From Coriobacteriia bacterium (GTDB taxonomy: Bacteria > Actinomycetota > Coriobacteriia > Anaerosomatales > Anaerosomataceae), in NCBI GenBank assembly GCA_030655755.1, contig JAUSOQ010000049.1, positions 1 to 64,000 on the forward strand: 64,000 nucleotides of DNA. The letters run 5' to 3'. Position 1 is the first letter of the stretch, and the number at the start of each line of letters is the position of its first letter. A model generated the notes under the pieces. The model saw only the letters and a program-made list of their open reading frames with translations, was not told the origin of the DNA and did not search any database. Of the stretch, positions 48,599 to 58,540 are shown piece after piece. The position numbers and the translations under genes were made by a program.

Positions 48599-49838
48599 GT
48601 TCGCCGTAGCGATGCGGACGCTCGGCTGCAAGGTGAACCGCGTAGAGGCGGAGAAGGTCACCGCGCAGCTCCTTGGCAGCGGCGTACGTGTGGTCGGAGA
48701 GCGGGACGCTTCCGTCGTTATCGTGACGACGTGCACGGTCACTGCCGAGGCGGATCACAAGGCGCGCAAGGCTGTCAGGCACGCGCTCAACCTTCCGCAG
48801 GCGCCCATAGTGGTAGTGAGCGGGTGTCTCGCGGCCATCGATCCCGATGGTCTTGCCGCGCTCGGCGAGCGAGTCGTCGTGGAGGCCGATACAGACGCGG
48901 TGGCAGCGCGCGTGGCTGCCCTCTTGGGGACGAGTGTCGGTGACAGGCTTACCGGACCTCGCGTGGGTGATGCGTTCCGCACGCGGGCGGTCGTCAAGGT
49001 CGAAGACGGATGCGATGCGTTCTGTGCGTACTGCATCGTGCCGTACGCGCGCGGCGTGCCACGGTCGGTCCCGCTTGCGGAGGTGGTCGCGGAGGTATCG
49101 TCGCTTGTCGATGCCGGCGTGGCCGAGATCGTGTTGACGGGCATCAACATCGGCCGCTACACGGATAGTGGTGCGGATCTTCCGGGCCTGATCGAAGCGG
49201 TCGCTGCCACAGGTGTTCGCCGCTTGCGTGTCTCGAGTATCGAGCCCGGTGACGTGAGCGAGCGCTTTCTCGCCGTGGCGGCCCGTGTGCCGTCGTTCTG
49301 CGCACACATCCATGTGCCGTTGCAGGCCGGATGCGACCGTACGCTGTCAGCGATGGGGCGCACGTACGACACCGCCGCCTACGCGTCGGTGCTCACGCGC
49401 ATCCGGGATGCGTTTCCCGGGGCGGCGATCACCACCGATGTGCTGACGGGCTTCCCGGGTGAGTCCGACGTCGACTTCGACCGTACGCTGACGTTCGTGC
49501 GAGCGTGCGGGTTCTCCCGGTTGCACGTCTTCCGCTATTCTCCGCGCACCGGTACGCCGGCAGCCGTCATGGCCGAGAAGGTCCCGGTCGCTGTGAAGTC
49601 GGAGCGTGCGCGTCGGCTGCGAGCTCTTGATGCAGATCTGCGTGCACGGTTTGCGGAGGCGCACGTCGGGTCGGACGCAGAGGTGTTGGTGGAGCGACTC
49701 GGCGATGACGGTATGGCCGAGGGGACCACGCGTGAGTACTTACGGGTCATCATGCAAGGGCGAGGTCTGGCCGAGGGTGATGTCGTTACGGCGCATCTTG
49801 CGGGTGTCGAACGCGGTCGGATGACCGCTGCGTGGTAG
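48591..49838 (+). CDS. mtaB: tRNA N6-threonylcarbamoyladenosine methylthiotransferase
   Basis: A 415-residue methylthiotransferase that makes ms2t6A37 in tRNA. The order is an N-terminal UPF0004 domain (MRTLGCKVNRVEAE, TCTVT, SGCLA), a radical SAM domain with C-x3-C-x2-C in GCDAFCAYCIVPYARG, and a short C-terminal TRAM-like segment. The open frame begins far upstream inside rsmE, but GTG at 48591 has a good GGAGGCG site. Nothing but a 99-bp gap separates it from phoH. Confidence 0.93.
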   Translation: MAEFAVAMRTLGCKVNRVEAEKVTAQLLGSGVRVVGERDASVVIVTTCTVTAEADHKARKAVRHALNLPQAPIVVVSGCLAAIDPDGLAALGERVVVEADTDAVAARVAALLGTSVGDRLTGPRVGDAFRTRAVVKVEDGCDAFCAYCIVPYARGVPRSVPLAEVVAEVSSLVDAGVAEIVLTGINIGRYTDSGADLPGLIEAVAATGVRRLRVSSIEPGDVSERFLAVAARVPSFCAHIHVPLQAGCDRTLSAMGRTYDTAAYASVLTRIRDAFPGAAITTDVLTGFPGESDVDFDRTLTFVRACGFSRLHVFRYSPRTGTPAAVMAEKVPVAVKSERARRLRALDADLRARFAEAHVGSDAEVLVERLGDDGMAEGTTREYLRVIMQGRGLAEGDVVTAHLAGVERGRMTAAW

Positions 49839-49937
49839 AATATCCAATGATCGGACCGGCCGTGAAGATGGGTCTATCCGTTCGGCGTCTCCCCTGGTAG
49901 CGGTTGTCATATATAAGAAGCGAAAGGTGCGCATATC

Positions 49938-50912
49938 GTGCTGAACACCACCCAGGTGCGCCTGGTCGTTCCCCCTGACCTCAACATGGTCGACCTTCTT
50001 GGCGAAGGGGACCATCTCCTGAAACTCATAGAGGACCAGTTCGAATCCGATATCGCCGTGCGCGGCAACGAGGTCTCCATCTCCGGAGAGTCGAGTGAGG
50101 CGCAGGCCGTCTCGGAGCTCTTCGGCGAGCTGATGACACTCGTGCAAAGAGGCGAGCGGTTGACCCCTGATAGCGTCGATCGCGCGATCGAGATGCTCAA
50201 ACGCGGTGAGTGCAGTCCGTCCAGTGTCTTCAGCGACGTGATCATCTCGTACCGCGGGAAGACCATCCGCGCCAAGACCGCAGGTCAGAAGCACTATGTA
50301 GACGCGATCCGCAAGAACACCGTGACCTTCGGTATCGGTCCGGCGGGCACCGGTAAGACCTACCTTGCGATGGCCATGGCCGTCGAGTCGCTCAAGAAGA
50401 AAGAGGTCAGTCGGCTTATCCTTACCCGGCCGGCTGTCGAGGCAGGGGAGAAGCTGGGATTTCTACCCGGAAACCTGTACGAGAAGGTCGACCCGTATCT
50501 GCGCCCGCTCTATGACGCTCTGTTCGACATGATGGATATCGAGAAGTCGCAGGCGCTCACCGATCGCGGCATCATCGAGGTCGCACCGCTCGCCTTCATG
50601 CGCGGGCGAACGCTCAACGACAGCTTCGTCATCTTAGATGAGGCGCAGAACACGTCGCCCGAGCAGATGAAGATGTTCCTGACGCGCCTCGGCTTTGGCA
50701 GCAAGGTCGTCATCACCGGCGACATCACTCAAGTCGATCTCGTCGGTGGCAAGTCGGGTCTCAAAGAGGTCCGTGCGATCCTTAAGGGTGTCAAAGACGT
50801 GGAGTTCGTCGAGTTGAATTCGAGGGATGTCGTGCGTCACCGTCTCGTACAGCGTATCGTGACCGCTTATGGCGAGTACGAGGAGAAGAAGGCGCGGGAG
50901 TCCGATGGCTAA
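49938..50912 (+). CDS. phoH: PhoH-like ATPase
   Basis: A 324-residue P-loop protein of the PhoH/YbeZ family. The Walker A motif is GPAGTGKTYLA (about residues 134-141), Walker B is SFVILDEAQNTSPEQMK, and an N-terminal KH-like region precedes them. Its neighbours pgpH and ybeY match the conserved ybeZ-ybeY arrangement, and a role in 16S rRNA maturation or RNA helicase activity is likely. GTG start with GAAAGG upstream. The AT-rich TATATAAG just before it hints at a promoter but has no -35. Confidence 0.93.
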   Translation: MLNTTQVRLVVPPDLNMVDLLGEGDHLLKLIEDQFESDIAVRGNEVSISGESSEAQAVSELFGELMTLVQRGERLTPDSVDRAIEMLKRGECSPSSVFSDVIISYRGKTIRAKTAGQKHYVDAIRKNTVTFGIGPAGTGKTYLAMAMAVESLKKKEVSRLILTRPAVEAGEKLGFLPGNLYEKVDPYLRPLYDALFDMMDIEKSQALTDRGIIEVAPLAFMRGRTLNDSFVILDEAQNTSPEQMKMFLTRLGFGSKVVITGDITQVDLVGGKSGLKEVRAILKGVKDVEFVELNSRDVVRHRLVQRIVTAYGEYEEKKARESDG

Positions 50913-53022
50913 CGCGTTCGAACGCGTCAAGCGGCTATGGCCCAAGAGTGGGCTCCTGTCCACCGTGAATGGGCAGCGCATGCTGCTCGGCGTCCTGGTC
51001 ATGGTCCTGGCTGCTGTGCCGTTGGCCATACGGACCGTGCCTATCGGCCTGGAAGAGGGCGCACCGGCGCCGCGTACCTACCGTGCGACTCGAGCGATCC
51101 AGTTCGTGGATCAAGATGCGACCACTGCCCTTCGTCAGGTCGCCGCTGACGCGGTAAGCCCGGTGTATGTTTTCGACGCGCAGGCCCAGTCCGACGCACG
51201 CCGAAGCGTTGTCGAGTTCTTCTCATCGGCTCTGTCGATGAAGACCTCGTTCTCTGAGGACACGACGAGGCAGGTCGCCTTCATGAACGAGCGGTATGCG
51301 AGCACAGTGGACCCGGAGACGATCTCCGCGGTCCTTGCGCTCGATGATGCATCGATCGAGACGGTCGCGCGCACTACCGAGGCATTGGTCGGCGGCATCC
51401 TGTCGGCCCGCATCCTGGAAGGCGATCTTGCCGACGCGAAGAACCAGCTTGCACAAAGCGCCGACCTCATCCCGATGTCTCTTGCCGAGCGCTACGTCGT
51501 CATCGCGGCAGGCAGCGCGTTTCTGGAGCCCACATTTACCGTGGACGAGGCTGCCACGACACGAGCCCGCTCAGAAGCTTACGATCGGGTCGCGCCTATC
51601 GTCATCCTCAAGCAAGAAGGCGAGAACATCGTAGAGAAAGGCGAGATCGTCACCGCGCGCGATATCGAGCTGGTCCGCAGTCTTGGCGGTCTGGAGCAGG
51701 GTGTCGATGCGCAGTCCGTGCTTGCGTCGATCGCGCTCATGTGGTTGTTGATCGCCGCCGTAGGCGGCTACTTCCAGCGGTTCGAGCAGAAAGTGTGGTT
51801 GCGCTTCCGGGACCTGCTGATCTTGTGTGTCCTGCTGCTCGGCATGATGTACCTGACCCGCGGTACTGCGTTGCTGGCTCCGGAAGTGTCGCCCTACGTG
51901 ATGCCGGTGCCACTGGCTGCGATCCTGGCCACGCTGCTCGTAGGGCCGGCCGCCGGCATCCTTATGACGTTGCTGACAACGGTCGCGGGACTTTTGCTCG
52001 GCTTCTCCGGCGGAGTCCAGGTCGTGGCGACTCTGCTTGCGAGCGCAGCCGCTGTCGTCGTGATGGCGAACATCAGCCACCGCAGTCATCTGTTCTACGC
52101 GGGTGCCGTCGTCGCGGGTGTCGTCGGAATCGTCGCATTCGGCGCCTCGCTCGCTTCGGGTAATGCGATGCGCGTAGCGCTTTCTTCCGGCGCGTACGGT
52201 TCTTTGGGTGGTCTGATAACCGCCATCCTCACTCTCGGCCTGCTGCCGTTTTTTGAGTACATCTTCGGTGTGACGACCGACATCCGTCTGCTCGAACTCG
52301 GCAGTCCCAGTCATCCGCTGCTGCGCCGGCTGATGACCGAAGCGCCGGGCACCTACAGTCACTCGGTCATGACCGGCAATCTGGCCGAGACCGCTGCCGA
52401 GGCGATCGGCGCCAATCCGGTGCTTGCTCGCGTGGGCGCGTACTTCCATGATGTCGGCAAGCTCCAGCGCCCCGGCTTCTTCGTTGAGAACCAGGCGGGC
52501 GGCGAGAATCCCCACGATACGACGTCGCCGACCCTCTCGGCGCTCATCATCACCGCACATGTGCGGGAGGGTATCGACCTTGCCAGGGAGTACCACCTAC
52601 CCAGAGAGATCATCGACATCATCCGACAGCATCACGGTACGTCGATGGTGGCATATTTCTATAACAAAGCGACGAGCAGCGGCGAGGCGGTGCTTGACTC
52701 GGACTTCCGCTACGACGGCGAGCGGCCTTCTTCGCCCGAGGCCGCACTCGTCATGCTCGCTGACAGCGTGGAGGCGGCTGTGCGCACGGTGAAGAAGGCG
52801 ACTCCGCCCAAGATCGAGGAGGCGGTGCGCAGGGTCGTCGCTGCCAAGATGTCCGACCACCAGCTCGACGATGCTGATCTCACGCTCGCTGACATTGAAC
52901 GCGTCGTACAGGTCTACACGCGCATGCTCGCCAGCGTTTACCATCCCCGTATCGAGTACCCGGAAGACGAACTTCGGAAGGAGCAGGATGCAGGTCAGCG
53001 CAAGCAGCCATCGCGAGCCTGA
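50905..53022 (+). CDS. pgpH: 7TM-HD family cyclic-di-AMP phosphodiesterase (PgpH-like)
   Basis: About 705 residues. One N-terminal membrane helix precedes an extracellular 7TMR-HDED domain (about 60-270). Seven membrane helices (about 275-465) follow, then a cytoplasmic HD domain with HSVMTGNLAE, YFHDVGKL and RQHHGTSM. In Firmicutes PgpH hydrolyses c-di-AMP; the family assignment is clear, the substrate inferred. ATG at 50905 overlaps phoH by 8 bp and is preceded by GCGGGAG. Confidence 0.92.
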   Translation: MANAFERVKRLWPKSGLLSTVNGQRMLLGVLVMVLAAVPLAIRTVPIGLEEGAPAPRTYRATRAIQFVDQDATTALRQVAADAVSPVYVFDAQAQSDARRSVVEFFSSALSMKTSFSEDTTRQVAFMNERYASTVDPETISAVLALDDASIETVARTTEALVGGILSARILEGDLADAKNQLAQSADLIPMSLAERYVVIAAGSAFLEPTFTVDEAATTRARSEAYDRVAPIVILKQEGENIVEKGEIVTARDIELVRSLGGLEQGVDAQSVLASIALMWLLIAAVGGYFQRFEQKVWLRFRDLLILCVLLLGMMYLTRGTALLAPEVSPYVMPVPLAAILATLLVGPAAGILMTLLTTVAGLLLGFSGGVQVVATLLASAAAVVVMANISHRSHLFYAGAVVAGVVGIVAFGASLASGNAMRVALSSGAYGSLGGLITAILTLGLLPFFEYIFGVTTDIRLLELGSPSHPLLRRLMTEAPGTYSHSVMTGNLAETAAEAIGANPVLARVGAYFHDVGKLQRPGFFVENQAGGENPHDTTSPTLSALIITAHVREGIDLAREYHLPREIIDIIRQHHGTSMVAYFYNKATSSGEAVLDSDFRYDGERPSSPEAALVMLADSVEAAVRTVKKATPPKIEEAVRRVVAAKMSDHQLDDADLTLADIERVVQVYTRMLASVYHPRIEYPEDELRKEQDAGQRKQPSRA

Positions 53023-53431
53023 GCCGCTCAGCCTTGACGCGTTCGTGCGTCTGGGCGAGTTCGCCTTGCGTTTGGAAGACGTACCCGATGAGGCGGAACT
53101 CTCCGTTGCGCTTGTGGAGGTAGAGGAGATGACGCATCTCAACGAGCAGTACCGCGGCATCGCCGGCCCCACCGACGTCCTGTCGTTCGGATGCGATGAC
53201 CCATGTGCGAGCGTGGGCGGTGAGCCTATCATGCTCGGCGATGTGATCATCGCTCCCGCAGTGGCGATCGCGCAGGCCATGGAGCTGGGAACGACCGTGG
53301 AGGCCGAGTTGAACCTCCTGCTCGTGCATGGCATCTTGCATCTTCTTGGATACGACCATGAGAGCGACGAGGACGCTGCAGTGATGCAGGCCCGTGAACA
53401 GGTCGTACTCGAAGCATACGCGGCGGAGTAG
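52988..53431 (+). CDS. ybeY: rRNA maturation endoribonuclease YbeY
   Basis: A 147-residue metalloenzyme with the zinc motif HGILHLLGYDHE and the upstream GPTDVLSFG and GDVIIAP segments. YbeY finishes the 16S rRNA 3' end and supports quality control. ATG at 52988 overlaps the pgpH end by 35 bp and has AAGGAG in front. The earlier frame to 52871 is shadow sequence. Confidence 0.94.
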   Translation: MQVSASSHREPEPLSLDAFVRLGEFALRLEDVPDEAELSVALVEVEEMTHLNEQYRGIAGPTDVLSFGCDDPCASVGGEPIMLGDVIIAPAVAIAQAMELGTTVEAELNLLLVHGILHLLGYDHESDEDAAVMQAREQVVLEAYAAE

Positions 53432-53437
53432 ACACTC

Positions 53438-54142
53438 ATGCGCAGTAAGTCGCTGCTCTGGAGCTTCAACTACGCGATCGACGGTATCGCGTATGCCCTG
53501 CGCACGCAGCGCAACATGCGTATCCATGTGGGAGCGGCGATGGTCGTCCTCGTCGCGTCGCTGTTCCTCCGTATCGAGCGTGCCGAGTTTCTCGCTGTGG
53601 TGTTCGCGGTGGCGTTCGTCTTGGTGACCGAACTCATCAACACCGCTGTCGAGGCTACCGTGGACATCATCACCGATACCTTCGAACCGCTTGCCAAGGT
53701 CGCCAAAGACGTGGCTGCGGGAGCCGTGTTCGTCTCGGCTATCATGGCTATGGTCGTCGGCTACATCGTGTTCTTCACGCGCTTGACGCACGTGACCGAT
53801 ACACTGCTGATTCGCGTTCGAGAGACACCGCTGCATATCACTCTGGTGGCGCTTGTCGTGACCGCGTTGGCAGTACTCGTGATGAAGGCGTTCCGTTTCG
53901 AGGGCGGTACCTGGGTGCGAGGAGGCTGGCCGTCCGGGCATACCGCACTCGCTGCTGCGGCTGCGGCGTCGATCGGCTATATCACCGGAAGTGCTCCCGC
54001 GACCGTGATCAGTCTCTCGGTGGCTGCGCTCGTCGCACAAAGCAGGGTGGAATCTGACGCACACACGGTGCCGCAGGTGGTCTGGGGCGGTGCGGTCGGC
54101 CTACTCATCACCACCATCATCTTTCAGTTATTCTGGATATAG
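53438..54142 (+). CDS. dgkA: Fusion of DgkA-type lipid kinase and PAP2-like phosphatase domain
   Basis: The 234-residue membrane protein begins with a prokaryotic diacylglycerol/undecaprenol kinase domain (ELINTAVEATVDIITD, about residues 1-125). A PAP2-type domain with PSGHTALAAAAAASIG and SRVESDAHTVPQV follows. The last PAP2 motif lacks the usual Asp after His, and the first KxxxxxxRP motif is not evident. The two halves would oppose each other on the same lipid phosphate, suggesting undecaprenol phosphate homeostasis. Confidence 0.85.
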   Translation: MRSKSLLWSFNYAIDGIAYALRTQRNMRIHVGAAMVVLVASLFLRIERAEFLAVVFAVAFVLVTELINTAVEATVDIITDTFEPLAKVAKDVAAGAVFVSAIMAMVVGYIVFFTRLTHVTDTLLIRVRETPLHITLVALVVTALAVLVMKAFRFEGGTWVRGGWPSGHTALAAAAAASIGYITGSAPATVISLSVAALVAQSRVESDAHTVPQVVWGGAVGLLITTIIFQLFWI

Positions 54143-54172
54143 ACCCGTTGGGAAGGGGATCAAGACGCCCGC

Positions 54173-55451
<1,279 letters not shown>

Positions 55452-55459
<8 letters not shown>

Positions 55460-55880
55460 GATCACATCGGCTGACCTCGCGCTGCTCGCGTTCGCGCGTG
55501 AGGTGAAGAACAAGGCATATGCGCCGTACTCGGAGTTCCGCGTGGGTGCGGCGGTCTTTGCGGGTGGCGAGATATTCCAGGGCGTGAACGTGGAGAACGC
55601 CGCGTACGGATCGGGCATCTGTGCCGAGCGTGCGGCGGCCATGGCCGCGGTGACTGCGGGCTTCACTGACTTCGAGGCGATAGCCGTGGTCGGCGACTCG
55701 GAGGCGCCGACCGTGCCGTGCGGCGCATGCAGGCAGTTTCTGGCCGAGTTCAATCCTGAGCTCCGCGTCATCATGGGCGGACGCACCGATGCTGTCATGG
55801 TCATGGGCCTGGACGAACTGTTGCCCGAGGCGTTCGTGCGCGGCTATCTCGACCAGGATGACGGGAGCGACGAAGAGTGA
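55452..55880 (+). CDS. cdd: Cytidine deaminase
   Basis: A 142-residue homotetrameric-type enzyme converting cytidine or deoxycytidine to uridine forms. The zinc site is formed by CAERAA and PCGACRQ, and AYAPYSEFRVGAA marks the N-terminal part. The neighbours deoC and era are consistent with nucleoside salvage genes embedded in a ribosome-maturation cluster. It overlaps the corC-like and era genes by short stretches. Confidence 0.96.
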
Positions 55881-56788
55881 GCATGGACCCGACTCTGGTA
55901 CGCAGCGGGTTCGTCGCGCTGGTCGGCAGGCCGAATGCGGGCAAGTCCACGCTCACCAACGCGCTGGTAGGCGTGAAGGTGGCGATCACCTCCGACACAC
56001 CGCAGACGACCCGGCATCGGTTGCGTGCCGTGCTCGATCTTGAGGACGCGCAGATCGTCATCGTCGACACCCCCGGCATGCACAAACCTCAGGATGCGCT
56101 CGGTGAGGAACTCAATCGCTCGAGCATGCTCGCTCTTTCCGATGTGGACGTGGCGTGTCTTGTGATCGATGCGTCCGTGAAGGTGGGGAAGGGCGATAAG
56201 TGGGTCGCCCACCGTGTGCTTGAGAGCAGTGCGAAGAAGGTCCTCGTGCTCACGAAGGCGGACCTTGTCTCCCAGGCGGAGATGAACGAGCGTCTTCAGT
56301 TCGCCCGGGGGCTTGGCAGCTTCGACGACGAGGTGGTCCTCTCGGCGGTCGATGATTTCAACCTCGACGGCTTCGTGGAGACGGTCAAGCGCTTCTTGCC
56401 GGAAGGTCCGCGCTACTTCCCCCGTGACATGCCGACGGACCAGCCGCTTGGTGTGATGCTGGCCGAGTTCATCCGCGAGAAGATCCTTCGGAACACGCAT
56501 GATGAGGTTCCCCATGCGATCGGCGTGGAGATCGAAGACCTCGAGGTGAGCGGTACCGGTGATCTCACGACCGTGCAAGCGGTCATCTATGTGGAACGTG
56601 ACTCCCAGAAGGGCATCATCATCGGTAAGGGCGGCGAGATGATCCGTCGCATCGGTACCGAGGCGAGAGGAGACCTCGAACGACTGCTCGGCACGAAGGT
56701 CTTCCTCGATCTGCGCGTCAAGGTGAAGAAGGACTGGCGCCGTGACGCATCGCAGATCCGTCGCTTCGGGTACGGAGAGGGGCTTTAG
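55877..56788 (+). CDS. era: GTPase Era
   Basis: The 303-residue GTPase has G1 GRPNAGKSTL, G3 DTPGMHKP, G4 TKAD, and a C-terminal KH domain with GIIIGKGGEMIRRIG. It binds the 3' end of 16S rRNA during 30S assembly. Start is GTG at 55877 overlapping cdd; an ATG two codons later is an alternative. Confidence 0.96.
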   Translation: MSMDPTLVRSGFVALVGRPNAGKSTLTNALVGVKVAITSDTPQTTRHRLRAVLDLEDAQIVIVDTPGMHKPQDALGEELNRSSMLALSDVDVACLVIDASVKVGKGDKWVAHRVLESSAKKVLVLTKADLVSQAEMNERLQFARGLGSFDDEVVLSAVDDFNLDGFVETVKRFLPEGPRYFPRDMPTDQPLGVMLAEFIREKILRNTHDEVPHAIGVEIEDLEVSGTGDLTTVQAVIYVERDSQKGIIIGKGGEMIRRIGTEARGDLERLLGTKVFLDLRVKVKKDWRRDASQIRRFGYGEGL

Positions 56789-56789
56789 G

Positions 56790-57476
56790 ATGATGATCGA
56801 TCGCGTGTCTTTGGCGGGTGCCATCGACCAGACGTTGCTCAAGCCGACGGTGGGCTACAACGATGCGGCCGAGTGGATGGAGCGCAACGCCGAGCAGGGC
56901 TTTGCGGCGCTGTGTGTCTCGCCGTTTTTGACGGCGCTCGCTTCACAGCGGCTCGCGGGCACGGGTACGCGTGTGTGCTCGGTGTGCGGCTTCCCGCTCG
57001 GCTACAACAACACGGAGTCGAAGGCGGAAGAGGCAGCGCACCTCGTGCAACTCGGCTGCCACGAGGTCGATATGGTGATGAACATCGCCGCGCTGCTCGA
57101 AGGAGAACACGAGTTCGTCGTCGACGATATCGCCGCCGTGTGCACGGTGGTCCGTGAGGAGTCAGGCGGTATGTCGATCGTGAAGGTCATCCTCGAGACC
57201 GGCTATCTCACCGTCGAGCAGATCGCGATCGCTAGCCGGCTTGCCGTGGAAGCAGGCGCACTGTACGTGAAGACCTCCACCGGTTTCGGGCCGAGGGGCG
57301 CGTCTGTCGAGGACGTACGCATCATGCGCGAGGCCGCCGGGCCGGGTGTCGGCGTGAAGGCTGCCGGTGGTATCCGTGACCTGGACACGGCTCTGGCGAT
57401 GCTCGATGCCGGCGCGACCAGACTGGGAAGCTCGTCTGGGACCGAGATCCTCGACGCGCTGGACGCGCGCTCCTAG
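56790..57476 (+). CDS. deoC: Deoxyribose-phosphate aldolase
   Basis: The 228-residue aldolase cleaves deoxyribose 5-phosphate. Motifs include IDQTLLKP, EVDMVMNI, the Schiff-base lysine in YVKTSTGF and GVKAAGGIRD near the end. The GAGAGGGG site sits upstream of the first of two adjacent ATGs. It completes the nucleoside-salvage step with cdd. 1 bp after era. Confidence 0.94.
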   Translation: MMIDRVSLAGAIDQTLLKPTVGYNDAAEWMERNAEQGFAALCVSPFLTALASQRLAGTGTRVCSVCGFPLGYNNTESKAEEAAHLVQLGCHEVDMVMNIAALLEGEHEFVVDDIAAVCTVVREESGGMSIVKVILETGYLTVEQIAIASRLAVEAGALYVKTSTGFGPRGASVEDVRIMREAAGPGVGVKAAGGIRDLDTALAMLDAGATRLGSSSGTEILDALDARS

Positions 57477-57491
57477 CGGGCGTCGTCGTCC

Positions 57492-58250
57492 ATGTCGGCC
57501 ACCTACCGCGCTCGCGCGCTCTCCCTCAAGAAGACGAAGCTGGGCGAAGCGGATTTGATCGTGACGTTTCTGGCCGAGGATGGCTGTCAGTTGCGTGCGG
57601 TCGCAAAAGGCGTGCGCAAGATGAAGTCGCGTTTTGGAGCGCGCGTGGAACCGTTCTCCGTGGTGGACCTGCTGCTCGCGCACGGTCGGTCTCTCGATAT
57701 CGTCACCGAGGTCGAGTGCGTCACGAGCCACGAACCTATCCGCAGTGACCTCGATCGCCTGTCTGCTGCATCGGTGCTCGTGGATTTCCTCGATAAGGTG
57801 TCGGTCGAGTGTCAGGCCGAGGAGCGTCTGTTCGCGCTTTCCACCGCGACGCTCGACGTGATGGATGAGGCCTCCCCACAGGAGCTGCGCGCGCTCGTGG
57901 TCGCGTTCCTGGTGAAGGGGATGGCCATGCATGGCTACCGGCCGCAGCTGAGCTCCTGTGCATCGTGTGCGACGTCCATGGGCGACAAAGCGTCGGTGCG
58001 TTTCTCGCTTTCGACCGGCGGGGTGGTCTGCCCTGGCTGCAGTAGGGGCGATCCATCGGCGTTGCGGGTCTCGGCCGACGTACCTGCGGCGCTCTCGGCC
58101 CTTCTCGGCGCGAAGATGACCGAGGTAAGCCCATTGGGGATTCCCGATGCCGTGTTGCAAGACGCTTTGGGACTCATGCGGGCTTTCATCGGCTATTATG
58201 TACCGTCGCGCATGAAGGCGCTCGACATGTACGGCGGGGGCGCACTGTAG
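57492..58250 (+). CDS. recO: DNA repair protein RecO
   Basis: A 252-residue protein with an N-terminal OB fold (YRARALSLKKTKLGEADLIV, KGVRKMKSRFG) and a C-terminal zinc motif of two CxxC pairs (SCASC and VCPGC). RecO loads RecA onto SSB-coated DNA. Its position after era is conserved. It ends the long cluster that began at lepA and is followed by a repeat-rich gap. Confidence 0.94.
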   Translation: MSATYRARALSLKKTKLGEADLIVTFLAEDGCQLRAVAKGVRKMKSRFGARVEPFSVVDLLLAHGRSLDIVTEVECVTSHEPIRSDLDRLSAASVLVDFLDKVSVECQAEERLFALSTATLDVMDEASPQELRALVVAFLVKGMAMHGYRPQLSSCASCATSMGDKASVRFSLSTGGVVCPGCSRGDPSALRVSADVPAALSALLGAKMTEVSPLGIPDAVLQDALGLMRAFIGYYVPSRMKALDMYGGGAL

Positions 58251-58261
58251 GCTTCCCTCCC

Positions 58262-58309
58262 GCTCGTCAGCTCGTCAGCCCGTCAGCCCGTCAGCCCGTC
58301 AGCCCGCCA
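58262..58309. repeat. 8-bp tandem repeat, six copies
   Basis: GCTCGTCA twice, GCCCGTCA three times and GCCCGCCA once, head to tail directly after recO. The period is not a multiple of three and no gene covers it. Confidence 0.9.
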
Positions 58310-58325
58310 GGCCCCTCCTCCGCCT

Positions 58326-58405
58326 CCATCGAAATCCGTCGAACGCAGGTCCCGAACATCGAAAGCCATCGATATTCGGGACCTCCCATCGAAAGCCATC
58401 GATAC
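58326..58405. repeat. 10-bp-phased ATCGA(T/A) array A
   Basis: Reading in blocks of ten from 58326: CCATCGAAAT, CCGTCGAACG, a non-matching block, ACATCGAAAG, CCATCGATAT, a non-matching block, CCATCGAAAG, CCATCGATAC. All matches share the same phase modulo 10. The last two 30-bp units repeat each other, except that their first ten bases are near-reverse complements. It lies upstream of glyQ. Confidence 0.85.
58347..58384. repeat. 10-bp perfect inverted repeat within array A
   Basis: AGGTCCCGAA (58347-58356) and TTCGGGACCT (58375-58384) flank an 18-nt loop that holds one ATCGAA and one ATCGAT. No T-run follows, so it is not a classic terminator, though it may act as a transcript end or protein site. 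Confidence 0.8.
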
Positions 58406-58540
58406 AGGTCGCAATAGCCCCCCTGTGTCTCCCGAGGTATCGCCGCCCCGGACGCGCGCCGTGGTGTAAGATATCGACACGTTCCGCGGACGCCATCGGC
58501 GGATATGATGACCACAGCGTCATGCAGGGAGATTGAACGT

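Noticed and set aside
48069-49313. 414-codon antisense open frame opposite rsmE and mtaB
   Set aside because: Both + strand genes are well supported; the antisense translation is Arg-rich and shows no recognisable domain.
49881-49917. Promoter with TATATA upstream of phoH
   Set aside because: The only TTC-type -35 (TTCGGC at 49881) is 23 bp from the -10, too far. The AT-rich stretch alone is not enough.
58262-58309. Possible CRISPR-like array
   Set aside because: The 8-bp units are contiguous with no spacers, far shorter than CRISPR repeats, and no cas genes are nearby.
58347-58384. Rho-independent terminator after recO
   Set aside because: The dyad is perfect but no T-run follows, and the loop is 18 nt. 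It is reported as a repeat feature instead.
58410-58540. T-box riboswitch upstream of glyQS
   Set aside because: The leader is too short and I see no T-box core or specifier stem.
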